Positions 32,733 to 41,776 of a DNA stretch of 64,000 bases are shown piece after piece. Location: positions 124,001 through 188,000 of the forward strand of contig NZ_JACNYL010000001.1 in assembly GCF_014692525.1 (NCBI RefSeq), given 5' to 3'. This DNA is from Sphingobacterium chuzhouense (GTDB lineage: Bacteria > Bacteroidota > Bacteroidia > Sphingobacteriales > Sphingobacteriaceae). Each line of letters begins with the position of its first letter. Within the stretch, counting starts at the first letter, position 1. A model generated the notes under the pieces. It did not search any database. It saw only the letters and a program-made list of their open reading frames with translations, and had not been told where the DNA came from. A program made the position numbers and the translations under genes.

Positions 32733-34667
32733 ATGGCAAAAAAACAAGAAGCAGAAAAAGAGTTAGCGGCGAAAAACGCAGAGCTACAAGGTGCTGACAC
32801 TAAAGTAGTGAAAGACACTGAACAAATCGAGTCTGAAGCAGATTCAAAATTAATCGACGACATCAAATCTACTACATGGAACACACCGGAAGGTGACTTC
32901 GACTGGGATTTAGATGAAAAAGCGTTCGGTAACTACAGTGACACAGAGCGTGCTAAATTAGAAGAGCAGTACGCTGGAACGTTCAATCAGATCAACCAGG
33001 GTGAAATTATTGAAGGTACTGTAGTATCTATCAATAATAAAGATGTTGTATTGAACGTAGGCTTCAAATCAGACGGTCTTGTAGCATCATCTGAGTTCCG
33101 CGACTTACCTGACTTGAAAGTTGGTGACAAAGTTGACGTATTTGTAGAATCACAAGAGGATGCAAATGGTCAGTTGGTATTGTCACGCAAACGTGCTAAA
33201 ACACAAAAATCTTGGGAAGCTATCAATGAAGCATTGGAAAATGATGCTATTATCGATGGTTTCGTTAAATCACGTACGAAAGGTGGTTTAATTGTGGACA
33301 TCAAAGGTGTAGAAGCTTTCTTACCTGGTTCACAAATCGACATCAAGCCTATCCGTGATTACGACGTGTACGTTGGTAAAACAATGGAATTTAAAGTGGT
33401 TAAGATTAACCACGAATTTAAAAACGTCGTTGTATCACACAAAGTACTAATTGAAGACGATTTAGAAAACCAAAAATCTGAAATCGTTGCGAAATTGGAA
33501 AAAGGACAAGTATTGGAAGGTACTGTTAAAAACATCACAGACTTCGGTGTATTTATCGATTTAGGTGGTGTTGACGGTTTACTTCACATTACAGATATTT
33601 CTTGGGGCCGTATTGAGCACCCGAAAGAAGTATTGGCTTTAGACCAAACAATTAACGTTGTTGTATTAGACTTTGACGATGAGAAAAAACGTATTGCTTT
33701 AGGTCTTAAACAATTATCAGAGCATCCTTGGGAATCTTTAGACAAAGACCTAGCAGTAGGTTCTAAAGTAAAAGGAAAAATCGTTACTGTAGCTGACTAC
33801 GGTGCATTCCTTGAAATTATCCCTGGTGTAGAAGGTTTAATTCACGTATCGGAAATGTCTTGGTCTCAAAACCTACGTTCTCCACAAGAATTCTTGAAAG
33901 TAGGAGACGAAATTGAGGCTGAAATCTTAACATTAGACCGTGAAGAGCGTAAAATGAGTCTAGGTATCAAACAATTGACTCCTGACCCATGGAAAAACAT
34001 CACCGAGCGTTATCCAATTGGTTCCAAACAATCTGCTGTTGTTAAAAACATGACAAACTTCGGTGTGTTTGTTGAATTGGAAGACGGTATCGATGGATTG
34101 ATCCATATCTCTGACCTTTCTTGGTCTAAGAAAATCAACCATCCTAACGAATTCACTAAAGTAGGTGAAACATTAGAGGTTGTTGTTTTGGAACTTGACG
34201 AAGAAAACCGCAAACTTTCTTTAGGACACAAACAATTGGAAGAAAACCCGTGGGATACTTTTGAAACCATCTTTACAGAAGGTTCTATCCACGAAGGTAC
34301 TGTAATCAAAGTTGGTGACAAAGGTGATATCGTTGCATTACAATATGGTGTTGAAGGCTTCTGCCCTAACAAACACTCTATCAAAGAAGACGGTAACCCA
34401 TTGAAAGTTGACGAAGTTGCTGAGTTCAAAATTATTGAGTTCAACAAAGAGAACAAGCGTTTGGTTATCTCTCACTCACGTATCTGGGAAGACAAAAAAT
34501 CAGAAGCTCGTATCGAAGAATTCAATAACCGTAAAAAAGAAGCAAAAGCCGCTAATTCCGCTGTGAAAAAAGTAAAAGACTCTGTTGAGAAATCTACTTT
34601 AGGTGATTTAGATGTTCTTGCTCAATTGAAAGAGCAAATGGAAGGTGACGAAAAGAAATCTAAATAA
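32733..34667 (+). CDS. rpsA: 30S ribosomal protein S1
   Basis: This 644-residue protein has six S1 RNA-binding domains starting near residues 92, 172, 257, 342, 430 and 517, each with the EGTV...GVFI...G...GL.H.S pattern (clearest in the middle ones, as in NITDFGVFIDLGGVDGLLHI). It brings mRNA to the 30S subunit, which matters in a phylum that rarely uses Shine-Dalgarno pairing. It is longer than E. coli S1 (557) because of an acidic N-terminal extension of about 80 residues and a charged tail. Codon use is that of a highly expressed gene. Confidence 0.97.
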   Translation: MAKKQEAEKELAAKNAELQGADTKVVKDTEQIESEADSKLIDDIKSTTWNTPEGDFDWDLDEKAFGNYSDTERAKLEEQYAGTFNQINQGEIIEGTVVSINNKDVVLNVGFKSDGLVASSEFRDLPDLKVGDKVDVFVESQEDANGQLVLSRKRAKTQKSWEAINEALENDAIIDGFVKSRTKGGLIVDIKGVEAFLPGSQIDIKPIRDYDVYVGKTMEFKVVKINHEFKNVVVSHKVLIEDDLENQKSEIVAKLEKGQVLEGTVKNITDFGVFIDLGGVDGLLHITDISWGRIEHPKEVLALDQTINVVVLDFDDEKKRIALGLKQLSEHPWESLDKDLAVGSKVKGKIVTVADYGAFLEIIPGVEGLIHVSEMSWSQNLRSPQEFLKVGDEIEAEILTLDREERKMSLGIKQLTPDPWKNITERYPIGSKQSAVVKNMTNFGVFVELEDGIDGLIHISDLSWSKKINHPNEFTKVGETLEVVVLELDEENRKLSLGHKQLEENPWDTFETIFTEGSIHEGTVIKVGDKGDIVALQYGVEGFCPNKHSIKEDGNPLKVDEVAEFKIIEFNKENKRLVISHSRIWEDKKSEARIEEFNNRKKEAKAANSAVKKVKDSVEKSTLGDLDVLAQLKEQMEGDEKKSK

Positions 34668-34690
34668 TTTTAGGTTTTGCTAAATACCAT

Positions 34691-34726
34691 AAAGCCCCGA
34701 TGGACATCCATCGGGGCTTTTGCTTT
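34691..34726 (+). terminator. rpsA terminator
   Basis: AAAGCCCCGATGG (34691-34703) and CCATCGGGGCTTT (34708-34720) form a perfect 13-bp stem with a 4-base loop, then TGCTTTT. Confidence 0.9.
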
Positions 34727-34740
34727 TGTATTGTTGCCTT

Positions 34741-35283
34741 CTAAAATTTGAACGTTAAACCAGCATTCAACACAGACACGCCATATCCTAATTCGGCATA
34801 GGCTCCCATGCTATCACTGAAGAACCACCGACTACCTAAAAATCCGCTAAACCCCATACCACTTCCATAACTGTTCGCCATATTCATATCATCACCATCG
34901 GATGAATATTTAACGATATTATAGCCGAGCATCGCACCACCATATACATCTAACTTAGGAACCGAGGTAAAGCCGTTATAATGATAGGCTCCGCGTGCAC
35001 CCACCACGATGTAATTCCATTTAGAAGTATAGCTTCCGCTCGTATACTTGTAGCCGGTATTACCGACATAACCGCCTAAACTGATAATCCCCGGTCCGCC
35101 GACGTCCCAAACCCCGTGGTCAATGGATGCACTGATGGCCGGACGCGCCTTACCAAGCCCGCCGAGTGCAGTTCCTAAACCGACACCGACATTAGCCGTG
35201 GTTGTCCCTTTTTGAAAAGGCTGCGCTTGGGCAGCTGCGGCAGTAAAAATTGCCAGAAGAATAAAGATTGATTTTTTCATCAT
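34741..35283 (-). CDS. Outer-membrane beta-barrel-like protein
   Basis: This 180-residue protein has a signal peptide (cleavage after AQAQ, about residue 21). The mature part alternates Gly/aromatic strands (ANVGVGLGTALGG, KWNYIVVGARGAYHY, AYAELGYGVSVLNAGLTFKF) and ends in Phe, the usual C-terminal residue of outer-membrane barrels. Six to eight strands would fit. Function unknown. It is last of the five envelope genes on this strand, 72 bases after the collagen-like gene. Confidence 0.7.
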   Translation of the reverse strand: MMKKSIFILLAIFTAAAAQAQPFQKGTTTANVGVGLGTALGGLGKARPAISASIDHGVWDVGGPGIISLGGYVGNTGYKYTSGSYTSKWNYIVVGARGAYHYNGFTSVPKLDVYGGAMLGYNIVKYSSDGDDMNMANSYGSGMGFSGFLGSRWFFSDSMGAYAELGYGVSVLNAGLTFKF

Positions 35284-35355
35284 TGTAATTATTATTTGTG
35301 TTAATTATCTGTCTCTATGTGGGTTTGTTTTTTTATGCCCTGAATTATGTTATGC

Positions 35356-36213
35356 TTAGAACTTCAATGCGGCTTTAACCTGGTTATAATCGGTAAGATC
35401 TACTCCACTCGATGCTATTTTCGTAACATCGCTAGCTTCGATGAAAACGATCCGCGTAAGCGGAAAAACCATCTGATTAGGATGTAGTGCATAAGTACTT
35501 GGGTTTCTTACATAGAGACTGACCCGAAACTTACCATTGTATGGATAGGTTGAATATACCACCATAAAATTTGGCTGCCTAAAGGGAACTTGATATATTG
35601 GGTTTCCGTATTGTGCATAGACCAGCATATTTAGTTTTATGGCATCATTATAGTCGATAGGCAGATCAATATCAAACGACCCCGTAAAAACTCTCCTACC
35701 AATTTCATAAACTTTTACATTCGCATTTCCAGTATCGCCTTTGTCTCCTTTATCGCCCTTATCTCCTTTCGGACCTTTCAAGCTTGTGCCGGTTCCCCAG
35801 CCACCGCTGGTTTTAGGGCCAAACAATACCCCGGTGGAGGTTTGGAAGTAAAAATCGCCATTTACCCCCTGAGACGTAGTCGGAGCAGCCGTCCCACTGA
35901 GAAGCTTTGTACCATCGGCTCCTTTTGGTCCGGTTGCGCCGTTTGTACCTTTCAAGGAGACTCCCGCGCCCCAACCATCGTTTGCCTTAGGACCATAAAG
36001 CACGGAATTACTCGTGCGCAGATAGAAATCACCGATTGCACCCAGATTCGCAGCAGGAACGGCCGTTCCAGAAAGAATCTTTGTCCCGTCAACACCTGCT
36101 ATACCCTGCTCTCCTCTTTCGCCCTGTGGCCCCGCTTCTCCGTCTCCCCCTTTTTCACAAGCTGATAAACCGAGGATAAACACGCTCATCAGCATAAAAA
36201 TTGATTTTTTCAT
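35356..36213 (-). CDS. Collagen-like repeat lipoprotein
   Basis: This 285-residue protein has a lipoprotein signal ending in LSAC (Cys19). Three Gly-X-Y stretches lie at residues 22-44, 89-102 and 147-162. Two near-identical 48-residue modules separate them (42-89 and 100-147), each running DGTK.LSGTA.P to GDFY and then GPK..GGWG..SLKG. The last 115 residues form a beta-rich C-terminal domain. Such proteins probably form surface stalks or adhesins; the function is not known. Confidence 0.8.
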   Translation of the reverse strand: MKKSIFMLMSVFILGLSACEKGGDGEAGPQGERGEQGIAGVDGTKILSGTAVPAANLGAIGDFYLRTSNSVLYGPKANDGWGAGVSLKGTNGATGPKGADGTKLLSGTAAPTTSQGVNGDFYFQTSTGVLFGPKTSGGWGTGTSLKGPKGDKGDKGDKGDTGNANVKVYEIGRRVFTGSFDIDLPIDYNDAIKLNMLVYAQYGNPIYQVPFRQPNFMVVYSTYPYNGKFRVSLYVRNPSTYALHPNQMVFPLTRIVFIEASDVTKIASSGVDLTDYNQVKAALKF

Positions 36214-36264
36214 TTCGTTATTATTTGTTATAAATCCTTATTGCTTCTTCTATTTCTTTAAAAA

Positions 36265-36350
36265 CCGTAAGTCCGAGTTTAACCTAACAGGCAGTTTAAT
36301 TTTAACTAATCGATGAAGAACGACTCGAAACTTACGGCTTACTGCCTGTT
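36265..36350. other. Interleaved inverted repeats (pseudoknot or two-way terminator)
   Basis: Two pairs overlap in order A, B, A', B': CCGTAAGTCCGAGT (36265-36278) with ACTCGAAACTTACGG (36323-36337), and AACAGGCAGT (36286-36295) with ACTGCCTGTT (36341-36350). On the minus strand the A pair is followed by TTTTT; on the plus strand the B pair is. Both cannot form as simple hairpins at once. Confidence 0.55.
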
Positions 36351-36353
36351 TTT

Positions 36354-37169
36354 CTAATTAGCTGCTTTATAGCTGTATGTATGTGTTTCTACCAGCGCAT
36401 TGTCTTCTCGGTTATAGATTTCCATTTTTGTAGGATAACCATCGTCGTTATATGTATATTTTAGTATCCTGTCTCTATTACCGGCGTCATAAGATGCTGT
36501 TGTCTTTTCCGATTGATGGTTATTTGGACTATTGAATTTCCAATTATAGGGATTTCCTATCCTACCTGCGGCATGCTTATTATCATAATCTCCGAACAAC
36601 GTAGTCGATGCCCACTGCCCTTGGGAAGAAGTTTCTATAGATAATAGATTTCCTTTATCATCTGTTGTATATGTTATTTCTGACGTATATCCACCGGGAA
36701 TATTGGCCGTTTCTACCACTTTATTTTCGGCATACGTATAAGTTGTGATGATCGCGTTTTCTATATCCTGTCCAAATACGGTTTTCGAAGAAACCGGGCG
36801 GTTACCGTTTTCATACGTATAGGCCTCATTATATTCAATCTCCCCATCCGAATTGACCATCTCCATCCAGGTTAAATGACTGTTATTATCATAGATATAT
36901 GTTATGGTCGTTTGGAGAGTACCTACATCATTGTGTGTAAACAGTTTAACGAGCCTGTTCCGCGCATCGTAATCATAACGCGCCCGCAATTTGCCGTCTA
37001 CTTTCGATTCGGTGAGGAGCAGTTTATCTCCATCTAACATTCCGTCATTGTTGCTGTCTTTGGAGCAGGAGGTCAAAACTGATGCTATAACGAGTAACCC
37101 TATTAGGATAACCGCTACCAATAACGTCACCAATAATTTTCCGATTATTTTTTGAATTATCATTTTCAT
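36354..37169 (-). CDS. RHS/YD-repeat-like lipoprotein
   Basis: This 271-residue protein has a long hydrophobic signal ending in LTSC. The mature part carries degenerate YD-type repeats (ARYDYDARNRLVKLF, ITYIYDNNSHLTWMEM, EAYTYENGNRPVSSKTVF, LKYTYNDDGYPTKME), each a pair of beta strands. In large RHS proteins such repeats form a shell; here only about eight occur, so it is more like the small DUF4595-type lipoproteins of Bacteroidota. Role unknown. ATG 37169 is used (GTG at 37172 is the alternative). Confidence 0.7.
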   Translation of the reverse strand: MKMIIQKIIGKLLVTLLVAVILIGLLVIASVLTSCSKDSNNDGMLDGDKLLLTESKVDGKLRARYDYDARNRLVKLFTHNDVGTLQTTITYIYDNNSHLTWMEMVNSDGEIEYNEAYTYENGNRPVSSKTVFGQDIENAIITTYTYAENKVVETANIPGGYTSEITYTTDDKGNLLSIETSSQGQWASTTLFGDYDNKHAAGRIGNPYNWKFNSPNNHQSEKTTASYDAGNRDRILKYTYNDDGYPTKMEIYNREDNALVETHTYSYKAAN

Positions 37170-37181
37170 CACGTATAAATT

Positions 37182-37955
37182 TTAAAATATATAATTAGGA
37201 TCATAACCGACGACAATAGCTGTTGCCGTTCTCGGCCGGAAATCTGAATTGTCCGGTATAAAATCCAATTGAAATTCTGACAAGAAATCTCCTTTAGTGT
37301 ACCAGTTCTGAATGGCGAGTGGGACTTCGCCACTTGATTTTTTTAATACGGCTGTCACGATATAGCGTCCTACTGGAATATCTTCTATATAGCCGTATTT
37401 TTCCCAATAACGTTCACCGTACCTTAATACGAGTTTTTTACCCTCGGAACCGTCAATCATCGGGCCGCTTGGCGTAAAAGTCAGCTCAATATCTTCGTCA
37501 TTCTCCCAAAAATCATTGGCCGAGTGTACCGTCACCCGCCCGCCATAGAAATAATCATCATCGGGATCAATACCCTCCAATTTCCAGGTGAAGTTGCGCA
37601 CGCCACCATCTTCTGTTAAAGCATCCGTGTTGTCGGGATACGCCTGTATAGAATACGTTTTTCCATTGTATTCTTTTTTGAAATTGGCATACGCTACCCA
37701 AGCGCCTTGATGTACCTTAATCTTATACATACCCTTCTCATCGGTAGTGCCGTTGATATAAGAATCGTGGAAAGCTGCATTATCCAGGTATATCTTTGCC
37801 CCCGCAATGGGATTTCCCTGTGTATCCACTATCTTGCCGGTAGCATAGCCTTTCTCTGCTTTCGGTTCTCCATTGCCATTTTCGCCGTCTTTGGAGCAGG
37901 ATAAAATGGCAAACAATACCATGCCGATAATGAGAAATTTCTTTATTGCTTTCAT
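37182..37955 (-). CDS. Lipoprotein with a carboxypeptidase-regulatory-like domain
   Basis: This 257-residue protein has a lipoprotein signal ending in ILSC. Residues 37-85 (GYATGKIVDTQGNPIAGAKIYLDN, TTDEKGMYKIKV) match the CarboxypepD_reg-like beta-sandwich found in many Bacteroidota surface proteins. The rest is beta-rich with no family I recognise. It lies between the VWA lipoprotein (29 bases) and the YD-repeat lipoprotein (12 bases), suggesting one operon. Confidence 0.78.
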   Translation of the reverse strand: MKAIKKFLIIGMVLFAILSCSKDGENGNGEPKAEKGYATGKIVDTQGNPIAGAKIYLDNAAFHDSYINGTTDEKGMYKIKVHQGAWVAYANFKKEYNGKTYSIQAYPDNTDALTEDGGVRNFTWKLEGIDPDDDYFYGGRVTVHSANDFWENDEDIELTFTPSGPMIDGSEGKKLVLRYGERYWEKYGYIEDIPVGRYIVTAVLKKSSGEVPLAIQNWYTKGDFLSEFQLDFIPDNSDFRPRTATAIVVGYDPNYIF

Positions 37956-37984
37956 TGTTTTAATGTTTTAGGTAAGCCTGTCTG

Positions 37985-38983
37985 TTATTGATACACGACA
38001 CGAAAAGGTACCTTGATTTCACCACCGAAAGGAAAGCTAATCGTTATTTCATGGGCTATTTCTCCATTCCCTTGGAAAAAGTCCTTTGCATCTGCACTGC
38101 TTATTGTCCATTCGGTTTGATAATACGTTGCAGTATTCGCCAATAGCTTACCCAGATTACCAAAAATGCTGATCAGTTGCCGGGCGTCTTTCGCATACAT
38201 AAAGGCACCATTCGTGGCTATCGCCTGTTGCTGTAAATGTGCCGTATTCACGTCTCCTAATCCTATATTATACAAGGTCACGCCATTGTTCAGCGCATGC
38301 GATACAACATTATCAGAAGAACCGCTTCCTTGTCCATCTGTAAATGTTAAAACGGCTTTATTGGATTTCGTAGAATTATTTTTTGTGTAGGTGATAGCTT
38401 CGTACTGGGATGGGTACAGCGGCGTCCCTCCTCCCTCCCCTCCACGCAATTTCTCTATCTCCTGGATTACTTTTGCGGTATCCGTTGTAAAATCGACTAA
38501 AGAAGTATACGTAGAACCGGCAAAAGACCATAAGGCTACATCATTGCCGGCCCCTAAATTTAAGGTAAAAATCTTGGATGCCTCCAAACGGTAATCATCC
38601 CGGTCAGTCGAACTGATACTGCCACTCTGGTCCATCAGCATCAAGGCGGAATAAGGACGAGCTCCTGTTCCTTTTATCAAGTTGGCGAGATTGTTAGAAA
38701 AACCGAAATCAAAGCCGCGAAACGCTAAGCTATCGATGCGGAAATGCTCGACTTTCAGATTGTCCTCGATGTTCTCGGAATCCCTGAACACGGCCAGATC
38801 CATCCGGAATTTTAACCGTTCGTTGGTTTTTTCCACGACAGCAACACGAAGGATAGCCGCCGAAGGTAGTGAATTGTCGTCTAAAGGTTCGATAATTGGT
38901 GGCGTATCATCCCCTTTTTTACAGCCGAAGAGGAATAGTCCCATCAAGGCTACCATCGATAAAATTTTAATACTTGTTTTCAT
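37985..38983 (-). CDS. von Willebrand factor A domain lipoprotein
   Basis: This 332-residue protein has a lipoprotein signal ending in FLFGC (Cys21). The VWA domain spans about residues 110-300, with the metal-ion site DQSGS (Asp118, Ser120, Ser122), a Thr in GEGGGTPLYPS and Asp in TFTDGQGSG. VWA domains bind ligands through Mg. It is first in the five-gene set and divergent from the histidine kinase, whose promoter region it shares. Confidence 0.85.
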   Translation of the reverse strand: MKTSIKILSMVALMGLFLFGCKKGDDTPPIIEPLDDNSLPSAAILRVAVVEKTNERLKFRMDLAVFRDSENIEDNLKVEHFRIDSLAFRGFDFGFSNNLANLIKGTGARPYSALMLMDQSGSISSTDRDDYRLEASKIFTLNLGAGNDVALWSFAGSTYTSLVDFTTDTAKVIQEIEKLRGGEGGGTPLYPSQYEAITYTKNNSTKSNKAVLTFTDGQGSGSSDNVVSHALNNGVTLYNIGLGDVNTAHLQQQAIATNGAFMYAKDARQLISIFGNLGKLLANTATYYQTEWTISSADAKDFFQGNGEIAHEITISFPFGGEIKVPFRVVYQ

Positions 38984-39068
38984 TTTCTTTATTATTTAGT
39001 TTATAATGCTGTTTTGTTTTTCATGAAGCGTGTAGCAACACACTTACATTTTCTTCATATTGTAAAAG

Positions 39069-39076
39069 CAAAGTTA
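39069..39076 (-). promoter_or_regulatory. -7 box of the surface-lipoprotein operon
   Basis: The minus strand reads TAACTTTG, about 85 bases before the VWA start. Confidence 0.5.
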
Positions 39077-39099
39077 CAGTTGCCTTCCCTTCGGCCTTA

Positions 39100-39118
39100 C
39101 CCCCAAAAGGGGGTTTTT
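39100..39118 (+). terminator. C5-A4-G5 hairpin with T-run between divergent promoters
   Basis: CCCCCAAAAGGGGG followed by TTTTT looks like an intrinsic terminator, yet no plus-strand gene precedes it. It lies between the lipoprotein and kinase promoters and might instead block readthrough or act as a binding site. Confidence 0.5.
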
Positions 39119-39135
39119 ATTGGAAATAAATGCAT

Positions 39136-39143
39136 TACCTTTG
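39136..39143 (+). promoter_or_regulatory. -7 box of the two-component operon
   Basis: TACCTTTG fits TAnnTTTG, 47 bases before the kinase ATG. Confidence 0.5.
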
Positions 39144-39190
39144 TTATCGTAATAACTAACACAGATTGATAAATCTTTATAGATAGCGTT

Positions 39191-41167
39191 ATGAAAAGAC
39201 ATGTATATAAAAAGACATACGGATTGTGGTCGTTTCTATCTCTCTTAATAGCGCTTAGCGTTCCCTACAATTTACGTGCACAGACGGTAGATTCCTTAAT
39301 ATTGAAATACACGGACAAAAGCGGAAAAGTCAATATAGATTCTCTCATTCGTAGCAGCAAGACAGCTATATTTAGCGATCCGGATCAAGCTTTCAATGCG
39401 GCGAAACAAGCGGTCTACTTTTCAAAAAAACAACGAGATCCCTTACGGTTAGGAAATAGTTATCGTCTTTTAGGAGCTTATTATAACGATGCCAGGCATC
39501 ACTTTGACTCTGCATACTACTATTATGGTCTTGCAGACAGTATATATACGGCATTAAATACCAAAGAAGCCGTGGATGAAAGCAGTATCCTCCGTCTGAA
39601 TTACGGAGCTATCAAACAAAAACAAGGAGATTATCTGGGCGCTGTAGAAGAATATACTGAAGCGCTACGTTTATTTGATCAAACAGGGAATGAAGTAAGC
39701 CGCTCCAAGACATTGAATAATCTAGCGGGAATATTATATGGCGAGGATAATAAACGGGCAGAAATGTACGCTCGCGAGTGTGTGAAGATAGCCCGAAAGA
39801 ATAAGGATGAATTTATGATTGCTACGGGCATTCTGTCTTTGGTAAGTGTGCTGGTTGACTATGCGAGAACAGATCAAGCAGATCCGGAGGAAATCGTTAC
39901 TCTCCTCAACGAAATGCAACAGATCGCGGAGAAAAACAACTATAAACATCACCAATTGCTGTATTATTACAATTATGGTGTTCTCCATACTTATCAAGGC
40001 GAGTTTGAGCAAGCTATTCCCGTAATAAAAATTGCTATCGATTTAGCTAGACAAGCTGGAAATGAATGGGTAGTGATGCAATCCACAAATATCATTGCCG
40101 AAGCGTATTATGCGAATGGACAGTTTAATAAAGCGCATAAAGCTGCCGAAGAATCTTTGGGTTTAGCAAAAAAACTACAGGCGCGGAGTTATGAAGAGCT
40201 CGGCTGGTCACTTCTTGCAAGGACAAACGCTCATCAGACAAATTATCAAATGGCCTACCATTATCTCGATTCTGCGTATTGGCTACGGGATACACTGTTT
40301 AACGAAAACAACCAACAGCATCTCGCATTTCTCGAAATGGAGTATCAAACCGAAAAAAAAGAACTCAAGATAGCCGCATTGGAAAAGCAACATCAACTTT
40401 ATATCTGGCTGGGTATTGCTGGTGCCATTATTTTACTCATTGCCCTCGCCTTTGCCTATATCCGTTACCGACTAGCTGTAAATAAGCGAAAACTTGCCGA
40501 AGAAGAAGCGCAACGGTTGGAGCAGGAAAAACAATTGGTAGCAGTGCAGGCTACTTTAGATGGCGAAACCGCCGAGCGAACGCGTTTGGCAAAAGACCTG
40601 CATGATGGATTGGGCAGCATGTTGTCGCTGGTGAAATTCAACTTACCCCAGATGAAGGGCGAAGCAGCCATATTGGAAACCATTGATGTATCCCGTTTCC
40701 AGAAAGCCATCGGCATGTTAGACGATTCCATACAGGAGCTGCGTCGTGTGGCGCATCACATGATGCCGGAGTCGTTGCTACGTTATGGATTAAAAGCTTC
40801 GCTAACTGATTTCTGTTCCGCGACCCCCATTGCCGACTTTCATTATTTTGGTGATGAAACCCGCCTGTCGGAAAAAATGGAGATCATGATCTATCGTTGT
40901 ATCCATGAATTGGTCAACAACGCGCTCAAACACGCCCAAGCAAAACATATTAATGTACAATTGGTGCAGGAGGAAGACCGCATATCCTTCACCGTGCAGG
41001 ATGACGGGATCGGGTTTGATCAAGAATGGGTTACAGAAGGTATGGGGTTACAGAATGTGCGGCAACGTGTGGATGCTTTCCAAGGCAAGATGAATATATA
41101 TTCGTCCCAACAAGGTACCGAAATCCACGTGGAAATTGATTTCAAAAAAGAAGATAAAAATGATTAA
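39191..41167 (+). CDS. TPR-sensor histidine kinase, NarX/DesK-like (HisKA_3)
   Basis: This 658-residue kinase has a signal peptide (residues 1-30), a periplasmic TPR region (about 55-375), a membrane helix (404-426), a coiled linker (430-460), and a HisKA_3 domain with the phospho-acceptor His471 in LAKDLHDGLGSML. The HATPase domain has HELVNNALKHA (N box), DDGIGFD and GMGLQNVRQRVDAFQG. Bacteroidota use such TPR kinases to sense envelope signals. It overlaps its response regulator by 8 bases. The lipoproteins transcribed in the opposite direction are possible targets. Confidence 0.92.
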   Translation: MKRHVYKKTYGLWSFLSLLIALSVPYNLRAQTVDSLILKYTDKSGKVNIDSLIRSSKTAIFSDPDQAFNAAKQAVYFSKKQRDPLRLGNSYRLLGAYYNDARHHFDSAYYYYGLADSIYTALNTKEAVDESSILRLNYGAIKQKQGDYLGAVEEYTEALRLFDQTGNEVSRSKTLNNLAGILYGEDNKRAEMYARECVKIARKNKDEFMIATGILSLVSVLVDYARTDQADPEEIVTLLNEMQQIAEKNNYKHHQLLYYYNYGVLHTYQGEFEQAIPVIKIAIDLARQAGNEWVVMQSTNIIAEAYYANGQFNKAHKAAEESLGLAKKLQARSYEELGWSLLARTNAHQTNYQMAYHYLDSAYWLRDTLFNENNQQHLAFLEMEYQTEKKELKIAALEKQHQLYIWLGIAGAIILLIALAFAYIRYRLAVNKRKLAEEEAQRLEQEKQLVAVQATLDGETAERTRLAKDLHDGLGSMLSLVKFNLPQMKGEAAILETIDVSRFQKAIGMLDDSIQELRRVAHHMMPESLLRYGLKASLTDFCSATPIADFHYFGDETRLSEKMEIMIYRCIHELVNNALKHAQAKHINVQLVQEEDRISFTVQDDGIGFDQEWVTEGMGLQNVRQRVDAFQGKMNIYSSQQGTEIHVEIDFKKEDKND

Positions 41168-41771
41168 CGTAGCTATCGTAGATGATCACAAAATCTTAAC
41201 GGAAGGATTACGGAGCCTCATCGCCGAATCAACCATAGCAACCGTAGTTGGCGTAGCACATAGTGCGGCGGAGTGTCGACTTTCCCTCGGCTTCTGGAAA
41301 CCAGATGTTTTATTGTTGGATGTCGGACTACCTGATATTAGCGGACTAGATTTTTGCAAGGAGATAAAAGAACAATTTCCCGAAATCAGCGTCCTGGCTC
41401 TAACTACGCACAATGAGTATGCTATTGTTCGGCAAATGCTAGATAACGGCGCTTCCGGCTATCTGATTAAGAATGCTATGGCGGATGAAGTTATGGCAGG
41501 AATAGAAGCCGTTGCCGCCGGAGAAACGTTTTTATGTCACGAAGTAGATCTGTTGATGAAGCGTCCTGCTGAAAAAAACATCTGGTTAAGCCCCCGCGAG
41601 CGCGAACTACTTCTTCTCATTTCGGAAGGTCTGACCAATACGGAGATTGCAGAGCAGATTTTCCTAAGTCCCGAAACGATCCGAGGTTATAGAAAAAATC
41701 TCCTGTTGAAGCTAGGTGCAAAAAATACAGCTGTATTAGTAAAAATGGCTATCGAACAGAAATTAATATAG
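41160..41771 (+). CDS. NarL/LuxR-type response regulator
   Basis: This 203-residue protein has a receiver domain with Asp8, Asp9 and phospho-acceptor Asp54 in LLLDVGLPD, then a LuxR-type helix-turn-helix (LSPRERELLLLISEGLTNTEI, LSPETIRGYRKNLL). It is the partner of the preceding kinase, with 8 bases of overlap. The first possible start, TTG 41136, is less likely than ATG 41160, which gives the normal MINVAIVDDH opening. Confidence 0.93.
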   Translation: MINVAIVDDHKILTEGLRSLIAESTIATVVGVAHSAAECRLSLGFWKPDVLLLDVGLPDISGLDFCKEIKEQFPEISVLALTTHNEYAIVRQMLDNGASGYLIKNAMADEVMAGIEAVAAGETFLCHEVDLLMKRPAEKNIWLSPRERELLLLISEGLTNTEIAEQIFLSPETIRGYRKNLLLKLGAKNTAVLVKMAIEQKLI

Positions 41772-41776
41772 TATCT

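Noticed and set aside
39191..41771. Two-component genes as horizontally acquired
   Set aside because: Codon use and promoter style match the surrounding genes and TPR kinases are common in the phylum.
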